Assembly (NCBI GenBank): GCA_027018975.1
Contig: JALUXN010000049.1
Span: 1-20,598 of the forward strand
Source of the DNA: Mariprofundaceae bacterium
Lineage (GTDB): Bacteria > Pseudomonadota > Zetaproteobacteria > Mariprofundales > Mariprofundaceae
Direction of reading: 5' to 3'
DNA length: 20,598 nucleotides
Below are positions 5,419 to 11,915 of this stretch, one piece after another. Every line of letters begins with the position of its first letter. Positions within the stretch are counted from its first letter, which is position 1. Position numbers and translations under genes: made by a program. The notes below the pieces were generated by a model. That model did not search any database. It saw only the letters and a list, made by a program, of their open reading frames with translations, and had not been told where the DNA came from.

Positions 5419-7353
5419 ATGCGTCTGCTGTTCGCTCTGCTCTGTTTCTGCTCTTCGGTCGCCCCTCTGCAGGCCGTGCCCGAGCTGGCGCAGCAGCGTC
5501 TGGATTTTCAGCATGCGCGTGCGGCACTGCGCAGCCACGATGTATCCCATTTTCAACAACTGTACGGCGCGCTTGCGCACTATCCGTTGCAACCCTATCT
5601 GTCGATCTGGCGGGCGCGGCAGCAGCTCGATCATGACCGCTTGGTGGGCGATGTGCTGGCGCGCTTCGGGGATGTGCCGGAGGCGTGGGATCTGCGCCGC
5701 GCATGGGTGATTCAGCTGGCCAAGCGCCACAAATGGCAGCAGCTCGATGCGCAATTCCGTGCTCACCCCTATCTGGCCAAGCAGCTGCCTGAGACCGATA
5801 TGTTGCGGCGCTGGCATGCCGGTCAGCGGCAGCAGGCATTGGCGGCGTTTTCGATCTATTGGCAACAGCATCGGCGGATTTCTCACTATATCAGACCGCT
5901 CTATCACGCCTGGCAGCAGGCGGGGCATCCGACGCTTGATGAGCGTTGGGCGCGGGTGAATATGCTGGCGCGGGCGCGGCGTTGGGCGCAGGTGGCGTGG
6001 TTGGCGCGTCCGCTGCCGGCGGCACAACGGGCGGGATTGATGCAGTGGCGGACGTTGCAACGCTACCCGCAGCGTCTGTTGCAGCAGTGGCCGAAGCATC
6101 TGCAGCCGGCGCTGGCGTGGATGATCTGCGATGATGTGATTCGGCGCTTGAGTTGGCGTGATCCTGCCCAGGCCTATGAGGCGTTTCAGCAGCTGTTGCA
6201 GCGTCGGGCAGTGACCCCGACAGCAGCGCAACGCTGGCAGTTGCAGCGTGGCGTGGCACTGCGTGCGGCGAAGCGGCATGATGCGGCGGCGGCCGCTTGG
6301 CTGGCGGCACTGCCGGAGGCGTATCAGACGCCGGAGACCCGCGCATGGCGGGCGCGTTTGGCACTGCTTGCGGATGACTGGGCTGCGCTGCAGCAGGTGG
6401 TGCATGCGATGCCGGCGGAAGAGCAGCAGTTGAGCCGTTGGCGCTATTGGTTGGCGATGGCGCTGCAGCATCAGGGGGCGGTGGCGCAGTGCCGTCAACT
6501 GCTGCAGTCGCTGGCTGGCGGACGCGGCTATTACAGTTTTTTGGCTGCGGAGACGCTGGGGCGCAAGCCGCGTTTCTCAGCGCAGCCGCTGCAGATGGAT
6601 GCGGCGCAGTTGCAGCAGCTCAGGCAGCGGGCGGGGATTCAGCGGGCGCATGAGTGGCTGATGCTGGGGTATCGCCATAAGGCGGCGCGTGAGTGGCAGG
6701 CGGCGCTGACGGATGCGGATCAGCGCGTGTGGGGCGCGGCAGCGGCGTTGGCCGGAGAGTGGCAGTGGCATGATCAGGTGATTCGCGCCCTCTTCCATGC
6801 CGACCAGCTCGATGTGTTGCGCGCGCGTTTTCCACTGGCTTATGGGCAACAGGTGGCGCAATCCGCGACAGAGAGCGGACTTGCGCGGGAGGCGGTGTGG
6901 AGCATTATCCGCCAGGAGTCGGCCTTCAATGCGCAGGCGCGGTCGTATGTCGGCGCGCGCGGATTGATGCAGTTGATGCCCAAGACAGCACGCCGTCTCT
7001 CGCATCAGCTGGGGATGCGCAGTCATCATCTCGATCTCTATCAGCCGGCACTCAATATCCGCCTCGGGGCGCACTATCTGGCGCATCTGGAAGAGCAGTT
7101 CGGCAGTTTGGCGCTGGCAGCGGCGGCCTACAATGCCGGGCCGGATCGGGTGCGGCGCTGGTTGTCGCGCAGTGATTATCGTGCGCCGGCGGTGTGGGTG
7201 GAGACAATTCCGTTTCGCGAGACGCGCCGTTATGTGCAGCAGGTGATGGCGTTTATGAGCGTCTATCAGTGGCGGCAGGGGAAGCCGACGAGCAGTCTGG
7301 TGATGCGCTTGAGCGGTGTGCGCACGGTGGCGTGGAATCGTCCGACGCACTGA
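5419..7353 (+). CDS. slt: Soluble lytic murein transglycosylase (Slt70 family)
   Basis: This periplasmic enzyme cleaves the MurNAc-GlcNAc bond of peptidoglycan with formation of 1,6-anhydro-MurNAc. The 644-aa product has a signal peptide (MRLLFALLCFCSSVAPLQA), a long alpha-helical superhelix region (about 25-480) rich in Gln, Arg and Ala, and a C-terminal lysozyme-like SLT domain. There, IIRQESAFNAQARS holds the catalytic Glu500, followed by GARGLMQLMPKTA and AYNAGPDRVRRW. The length is that of E. coli Slt70. The ATG at 5419 is chosen because it starts the signal peptide and has GGGAGG 4 bp upstream; the open frame continues 39 codons further up without coding character. Its last 101 bp overlap the convergent ampD gene, whose product acts on muropeptides released by this enzyme. 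Confidence 0.95.
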   Translation: MRLLFALLCFCSSVAPLQAVPELAQQRLDFQHARAALRSHDVSHFQQLYGALAHYPLQPYLSIWRARQQLDHDRLVGDVLARFGDVPEAWDLRRAWVIQLAKRHKWQQLDAQFRAHPYLAKQLPETDMLRRWHAGQRQQALAAFSIYWQQHRRISHYIRPLYHAWQQAGHPTLDERWARVNMLARARRWAQVAWLARPLPAAQRAGLMQWRTLQRYPQRLLQQWPKHLQPALAWMICDDVIRRLSWRDPAQAYEAFQQLLQRRAVTPTAAQRWQLQRGVALRAAKRHDAAAAAWLAALPEAYQTPETRAWRARLALLADDWAALQQVVHAMPAEEQQLSRWRYWLAMALQHQGAVAQCRQLLQSLAGGRGYYSFLAAETLGRKPRFSAQPLQMDAAQLQQLRQRAGIQRAHEWLMLGYRHKAAREWQAALTDADQRVWGAAAALAGEWQWHDQVIRALFHADQLDVLRARFPLAYGQQVAQSATESGLAREAVWSIIRQESAFNAQARSYVGARGLMQLMPKTARRLSHQLGMRSHHLDLYQPALNIRLGAHYLAHLEEQFGSLALAAAAYNAGPDRVRRWLSRSDYRAPAVWVETIPFRETRRYVQQVMAFMSVYQWRQGKPTSSLVMRLSGVRTVAWNRPTH

Positions 7354-7918
7354 CCGCGTCCGAGGCGGTGATCGCAATCGGCAGATTAGCATGGCGGATA
7401 TGGGCGAGGGAGCGGTGGAAGTGCGCCCAGCTCCACTGCACGCCGGGATCCCATTTGCGCCCCGGCGCGACATCCTGATGGCCGACAATGCGCTGGCTGG
7501 TGATGCGCGGATAGTGGTGCATGAGGCAGCGGCAGAGGCGGGCGGTTTCACGGTACTGGGCGCGGCTGAAGGGGTGCTGCTCGTCGCCGATCATTTCGAT
7601 GCCGATGCTGTAGTCGTTGCAGTTCTCCCGCCCCTGCCAAATGGATGCTCCGGCGTGCCAGGCGCGCGCCTCACAGGCGACATATTGGTCGATGTTGCCT
7701 TGCCGATCGACCACAAAGTGCGCCGAGACCGTTACCCCTGCCAGTTCGGCAAAACTGGGATGCGCCGTGGGCTCCAGATGGCCGCTGAAGAGAGCCTCCA
7801 CATGGGTGGTATTGAAGTCTCCGGCCGGCAGGCTGATGGCGTGCAGGATAATCAGATCGATTACGCAGTCGGTCGGGCGCTGATTGTGAAACGGGGAGTG
7901 GCGCATGGTGATCGCCAC
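7253..7918 (-). CDS. ampD: 1,6-anhydro-N-acetylmuramyl-L-alanine amidase AmpD
   Basis: AmpD is a cytoplasmic zinc amidase that removes the peptide from anhydro-MurNAc muropeptides during cell-wall recycling, and its loss often induces AmpC. Counting from the GTG, the zinc ligands are visible: His26 (ILHAIS), His147 (GHQDVAPGRK) and Asp157 (WDPG), with the typical RAWHAG and GRENCNDYSIGIE stretches. A GTG at 7918 is proposed as start: it shares a base with the lptG stop (TAGTG) and has GGAGGAG 5 nt upstream. An in-frame ATG at 7906 is the alternative. At 221 aa it is longer than E. coli AmpD (183 aa). The extra C-terminal tail, rich in Ser, Ala and Pro, is the part that overlaps slt antisense and may not be functional. 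Confidence 0.93.
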   Translation of the reverse strand: MAITMRHSPFHNQRPTDCVIDLIILHAISLPAGDFNTTHVEALFSGHLEPTAHPSFAELAGVTVSAHFVVDRQGNIDQYVACEARAWHAGASIWQGRENCNDYSIGIEMIGDEQHPFSRAQYRETARLCRCLMHHYPRITSQRIVGHQDVAPGRKWDPGVQWSWAHFHRSLAHIRHANLPIAITASDAVSASDDSTPPCAHRSSASPDCSSASPAATDRRS

Positions 7919-8988
7919 TAATGCTCCTCCTGACGCAGCAGCAGAAAGAGCGCCATGCCGCCGAAGACAAGACTGGGCAGCCAGGCGGCAAAGGCGGCCG
8001 GCAGGTGTTGGCTGGCTGCCAGCAGGGAGCCAGCATTGCCGACCACATAGAAGATGAGCCCAGCGGCGATGGTGATCACCAGTCCCCACGAGGCGCGGCT
8101 GCTGCGGCTGCTCTGCTGCAGACAGAGCGCGGCGGCGAGAATCACCATTAGGAAACAGGCGAAGGGGGCGGAGAATTTGCGGTGCAGGGCGTAGATGTAG
8201 GCACTGGAGTTGAGCCCGGCATGTTTGAGGGTGTCGATATAGTGGTAGAGCTGGAAAACGTTCATATAACCGGGCTTGGGCGGCGATGATGTCGCTGGTC
8301 CGACAGCGGCGGGCAGCTGCATCTGCGCACGGTGATGCAGCACCATCCCCTCGCTGGCGGAGGGTTGGCTGATATCGACCTGCTGCAGTTGCCAGACGCC
8401 GTGGTTGCCTTGGGCGGTGTAGTGGGCGCGGGCACTGTCGATGCGGCGCAGCCAGCCGCCGTGGGCATTGGTTTCGATGATGGTGAGCTTGAACTGATCG
8501 TGACCGAGCGGGGTGAGGCGGAAAAAACGGTGCTCATCTTTGAGCCACTCTACCCCCTGCCGCTGCATAGTGCGGTGGTGGATATGGACGTTCTCAATCA
8601 GATCGAGACGCTGATTGGTGATCGGAGTGACCCACTCGCCGATACTGAAACTCAATGTCGCAGCGATGGCGGCGACCAGCAGCAGCGGCGTCAGTAGTTT
8701 ATTGATGCCCAGCCCGGCAGCGCGGATGGCGACCACCTCCTGATGCTTGGAGAGATCAGTCAGATAGATGCTGATACCGAGCAGGATGATGATCGGCATA
8801 AATTCCGAGACCATAAACGGCATTTTGAGCAGGATATATTCGATCATCAGCGAGGCAGTCAGGCCGTGACCCAGATAGCGTGCCTTGTCGAAGGATTCGA
8901 TGATCACATAGATCGCCAACAGAGCCGCGAGTGTTGCAGCGGCGCGGCTGATGCAGGCGAAGAAGATCCAGCGAAAGAGAATCGGCAT
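7918..8988 (-). CDS. lptG: LPS export permease of the LptF/LptG (YjgP/YjgQ) family, LptG-like
   Basis: LptF and LptG are the inner-membrane partners of the ATPase LptB that extract lipopolysaccharide and pass it to LptC and the trans-envelope bridge. The 356-aa product shows the family layout: membrane segments near residues 5-30, 58-80 and 98-118, a soluble periplasmic domain of about 150 residues, then three C-terminal segments ending LVFGGMALFLLL. The family signature region KHQEVVAIRAAGLGINKLLTPLLLV is present. It is called LptG rather than LptF by overall resemblance, with some doubt. An LptF gene would usually lie just upstream, but here a flagellar gene does, 57 bp away. It overlaps ampD by one base, suggesting coupled expression. 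Confidence 0.82.
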   Translation of the reverse strand: MPILFRWIFFACISRAAATLAALLAIYVIIESFDKARYLGHGLTASLMIEYILLKMPFMVSEFMPIIILLGISIYLTDLSKHQEVVAIRAAGLGINKLLTPLLLVAAIAATLSFSIGEWVTPITNQRLDLIENVHIHHRTMQRQGVEWLKDEHRFFRLTPLGHDQFKLTIIETNAHGGWLRRIDSARAHYTAQGNHGVWQLQQVDISQPSASEGMVLHHRAQMQLPAAVGPATSSPPKPGYMNVFQLYHYIDTLKHAGLNSSAYIYALHRKFSAPFACFLMVILAAALCLQQSSRSSRASWGLVITIAAGLIFYVVGNAGSLLAASQHLPAAFAAWLPSLVFGGMALFLLLRQEEH

Positions 8989-9025
8989 GTGGCAAACCTA
9001 GTCAGCCGTGCAAATGAATACCACC

Positions 9026-9040
9026 GCGCGACCATCGCGC
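9026..9040. other. Short perfect hairpin between the FlhB-C-like gene and lptG
   Basis: GCGCGA pairs with TCGCGC around the loop CCA. It sits in the 57-bp gap between the two minus-strand genes. No T-run follows on either strand, so it is at most a weak terminator or an mRNA stabiliser. Confidence 0.35.
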
Positions 9041-9045
9041 CTGCT

Positions 9046-9324
9046 CTAGTCGTCGGCGAAGATGTCGCTGTACTGCTGATTGGTCCAGTAGATGTAGGCG
9101 AGGATTTCGGCCATGGCGGTGTGCACCTCCGGCGGGATCGCTTCGCCGATATCGAGCAGGGAGAAGATCTGCACCATGTCATGATCTTCGCGGATGGGGA
9201 TATTGTGTTCGCGGGCAAGGCGGATCAGCTCATCGGCTAGCAGTCCGCTCCCTTTGGCGGTGACTTTCGGCGCCTCATCGAGGTGGGGGTCCCACGACAG
9301 GGCGATCGCTTCGCGGCGGTTCAT
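9046..9324 (-). CDS. FlhB C-terminal-like protein (FlhX type), stand-alone
   Basis: This 92-aa protein corresponds to the cytoplasmic C-terminal domain of FlhB/YscU-type export proteins, which switch substrate specificity of the flagellar export apparatus. The hallmarks are AIALSWDP, PKVTAKGSGLLADELIRLAREHNIPIREDHDMVQIFSLLDIGEAIP and the final AEILAYIYW helix. There are no membrane segments and no NPTH self-cleavage motif, so it resembles the half left after FlhB cleavage. Stand-alone forms are known (FlhX) and can partly replace the FlhB C-terminus. The ATG overlaps the stop of the FliK-like gene (ATGA), so the two are probably translated together. No other flagellar genes are in the window. 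Confidence 0.85.
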   Translation of the reverse strand: MNRREAIALSWDPHLDEAPKVTAKGSGLLADELIRLAREHNIPIREDHDMVQIFSLLDIGEAIPPEVHTAMAEILAYIYWTNQQYSDIFADD

Positions 9325-11042
9325 ATGCGGATATCCAGCAGGCCGAGATTGGCCGGGCGCATGGTGGTGAGCTGCTCGAACTTCTCCTGCTGCGCGCCCT
9401 GTGGCGGGGTGTCGGTGCTGATCAGATAGACCTGTTCAAAGCCGAGGCGGTGCAGCCGTTGCTCCAGACGTGACAGGTGGCGCTGGATGAATTGATGGCT
9501 CTGCTGCTGTTCGTTGTGGATGCGGGCGTGGACGGCGTGGGTGGAGATATTGGCATCGACACGAATCTTGCCAAGCGCAGAAAGATCGAGTGAAAAGAGG
9601 ATGTTAAAGCCGGTTTCCGGTGCATTGGAGGCGTGTTCATCCGGTGTGGATGTGAACTCGAATGGGGGGCGTTGCTCGATGGAGATCAGGACATTGATCA
9701 GCTGCTGGTTGACCAGCATCGGCAGCTCGAAGTGCTGCGCTTCGCCCTGCATGGAGGCGAGGAAATTCAGCGCCTGATGCGACTCAATGCGTGCGCCCGC
9801 CTGCCGGCTGAGCTCGCCCAAGTGACGGATGATGTCGCTCTGCTGGCTGTCGGCGAGTTTGCTCAGCTGTAGCAGGATGGCCTTGAGATCGTGCTGCAAA
9901 GCGGGCTGCTGTTGGCTCTGTTGCAGTAGGCGCAGCAGCTTGGCTTCGAGACCGCCGCCGGCATCACGGATCATGGCGGCCAGCTGTTCACCGTGGATCG
10001 GGGTGTCACTGCTTGATGCCCAGCTCTGCAGCAGCTGTTCCAGATTGGCCAGTGATTGTTGCGCGGCACCGGGCAGATTGTGTGGTTGTGGCGTTGCTTG
10101 ACGCAGGGCGGAGATGGTGTGGTGGAGCGGGGTTGCGCTGCTGCCGATCTGGGTGCTGAGGATCGAGGCAGCTTTGTCGCCAGCGCGTGGTGCGATTTCG
10201 ACCAGTTGGAAGCTGCTGGGTGGCTGCTGCATGCGTAGCACCAGCATATCGCCCACTTGTACACGGACAGGTGCCGGGGATGTGATGGTTCTGCCTTGGA
10301 GATGGAGCAGCACTCGGCCATCCGGCAACCGTTTCTGTACCACGGCAGTGGCGATCTCTCCTTTGGCGAGTCTGAATTGTGCGGGTTTGCTTATCTGGCG
10401 GCTGGCAGCGACGTTGTCTGCGGCGGGGGTGTTGGTGAGCAGTTCAATCGTCGGCTCTCCTTCCACGCTGTGTAGCTTGATCTGGATCTGTTGCCCCGCC
10501 TTGAGTCCGGGGATGGCTTTGGTCTCAAGTTGCTGGAGGATGGGGCGCTCGCTCCGAGCTTGCTGACCTGCAGGCTGCGGCAGGCGGATGGCCAGTCGCA
10601 TGGTGGTGCCGCTAACCTGCTCGACCGTGGCCGATAAGGGCTTGCCTTGCGGTAGCGGATGAGCAGCCTGTTTGTGGCGGGTGGACTGGCCACGCTGATG
10701 TTCAGCTTGCTGCTCGATCTGGGAGAGTGGCGCATCTTTGGCCGCAAGCCAGACCAGTTCACCGCCCTTGCCGCCGGCGGCTGATTGAATCATGAAGGTG
10801 ACCTGTTTGCCGTCCAGCGCGGCGGGCAGCCCTTTGATGATCAAGGTTTCACCGTGCAGTTTGACTGTGAATGTGCCGTTGGGATTTCTGTGGACGACAG
10901 CGCGCATGGGGGCATCGGTCGGGATCTTGCCTGCTGCGCCGGCGAGAACCTGCACCACATGGGCAGTCTGCTTGGGGAGCGGCGTGTTGCTCCACTGGGT
11001 GGCATCGATTTTGCCGAGCAGATCGATTCGTCGGAAAGGCAT
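9321..11042 (-). CDS. FliK-like flagellar hook-length control protein
   Basis: The 573-aa product has a C-terminal region typical of the FliK hook-length control domain: QLINVLISIEQRPPFEF, then FSLDLSALGKIRVDANIS and a coiled helix HQFIQRHLSRLEQRLHRLGF. The N-terminal half shows strand-rich, OB-like repeats (GKIPTDAPMRAVVHRNPNG; RLPDGRVLLHLQGRTI) and Gln-rich linkers (QQAEHQRGQSTRHKQAAHP), as expected of a secreted ruler protein. FliK measures hook length and triggers the FlhB-dependent switch, so its coupling with an FlhB-C-like gene makes sense. The start is uncertain: ATG at 11042 begins MPFRRIDLLGKID but has no good ribosome site; a TTG at 11078 would add 12 residues. A specific symbol is withheld because the rest of the flagellar cluster is absent. 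Confidence 0.75.
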   Translation of the reverse strand: MPFRRIDLLGKIDATQWSNTPLPKQTAHVVQVLAGAAGKIPTDAPMRAVVHRNPNGTFTVKLHGETLIIKGLPAALDGKQVTFMIQSAAGGKGGELVWLAAKDAPLSQIEQQAEHQRGQSTRHKQAAHPLPQGKPLSATVEQVSGTTMRLAIRLPQPAGQQARSERPILQQLETKAIPGLKAGQQIQIKLHSVEGEPTIELLTNTPAADNVAASRQISKPAQFRLAKGEIATAVVQKRLPDGRVLLHLQGRTITSPAPVRVQVGDMLVLRMQQPPSSFQLVEIAPRAGDKAASILSTQIGSSATPLHHTISALRQATPQPHNLPGAAQQSLANLEQLLQSWASSSDTPIHGEQLAAMIRDAGGGLEAKLLRLLQQSQQQPALQHDLKAILLQLSKLADSQQSDIIRHLGELSRQAGARIESHQALNFLASMQGEAQHFELPMLVNQQLINVLISIEQRPPFEFTSTPDEHASNAPETGFNILFSLDLSALGKIRVDANISTHAVHARIHNEQQQSHQFIQRHLSRLEQRLHRLGFEQVYLISTDTPPQGAQQEKFEQLTTMRPANLGLLDIRI

Positions 11043-11104
11043 GTGAAAAAGCGTAGCAGGAAGTGGAGGGCGATCCAAATGGTTCGTGGTGATGTGGATG
11101 GCGT

Positions 11105-11133
11105 TTGCTTGCCTGGTGATTGTCCCATACAGT
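11105..11133 (+). promoter_or_regulatory. Possible promoter for the cyclophilin gene
   Basis: TTGCTT (11105-11110) and TACAGT (11128-11133) are spaced by 17 bp and lie 32 bp before the ATG at 11166. Both match the sigma-70 consensus only partly. The region separates two divergent genes, so a promoter is expected here. Confidence 0.35.
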
Positions 11134-11165
11134 GCGCACAGTGTTTAAAGGTGCGAGGAGGCGTG

Positions 11166-11753
11166 ATGCGATATTGGTTTTGGGCAGTGGTGTGTTGGGC
11201 ATGTTGCGGGGTGGCGCAGGCGGATGCGTTCAAGCAGGCTGATCTGATTCAGGCGACGCTGGTGACTTCGATGGGGGAGATTGAGCTGGAGCTGAATGCG
11301 GCCAAGGCACCCAAGAGCGTGGCTAACTTCATCCGCTATGCGCGTGCCGGACGCTACGACGGTACGATTTTTCACCGCGTGATTGCCAATTTTATGATTC
11401 AAGGCGGTGGTTTTACCCCGGGGATGGAGCGGCGCCCGACCTATGCGCCGATTGTCAACGAGGCGGACAACGGCCTGCATAACGGTATCGGCACGGTGGC
11501 TATGGCGCGCACCAGTGAACCGAACTCAGCGACCAATCAGTTTTTCATCAATACAGCCAACAACGCCTTTCTCGACCACACCGGCAACACCCCGCAGGGC
11601 TGGGGTTATGCGGTCTTTGGCAGGGTAGTCGGCGGCATGGATGTGGTGCGTAAAATCGAACAGGTGCCCACGGAGAATCGTGGCGCGATGAAAAATGTGC
11701 CGGTAGAGCCGGTGATTATTCAACGGGTGGTGATCTCCTACTGGCGCGATTGA
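11166..11753 (+). CDS. Periplasmic cyclophilin-type peptidyl-prolyl cis-trans isomerase
   Basis: Cyclophilins speed cis-trans isomerisation of Xaa-Pro bonds during protein folding. The 195-aa product begins with a signal peptide (MRYWFWAVVCWACCGVAQA), placing it in the periplasm, like E. coli PpiA. Core motifs follow: FHRVIANFMIQGGGF (69-83) with the catalytic Arg and the Phe-Met-Gln positions, MARTSEPNSATNQFFINT (113-130), and GYAVFGRVVGGMDVV (147-161). The ATG at 11166 has GAGGAGG about 5 bp upstream; the longer open frame upstream has no coding character and would bury the signal peptide. It is divergent from the FliK-like gene and convergent with the restriction operon. Whether it is ppiA in the strict sense cannot be told. 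Confidence 0.94.
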   Translation: MRYWFWAVVCWACCGVAQADAFKQADLIQATLVTSMGEIELELNAAKAPKSVANFIRYARAGRYDGTIFHRVIANFMIQGGGFTPGMERRPTYAPIVNEADNGLHNGIGTVAMARTSEPNSATNQFFINTANNAFLDHTGNTPQGWGYAVFGRVVGGMDVVRKIEQVPTENRGAMKNVPVEPVIIQRVVISYWRD

Positions 11754-11915
11754 GCTGCCTCAAAGTGATGAAATCTCCATTCGTAATGAGTAAAAGGATG
11801 CCATGACGAGACCCGAAAGGATGCATTTTCCGGATGAACCTTAGTTTCTTTAGCGTGGAAAAGAGGTTCGATCTCCTCCGAGGGTTGGAAAGTAGTAACT
11901 TTTTCCTGATCCGCC

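Noticed and set aside
11790..11845. Possible terminator between res and the cyclophilin gene
   Set aside because: CCGGAAA and TTTCGG can form a bulged short stem, but no T-run follows on either strand.
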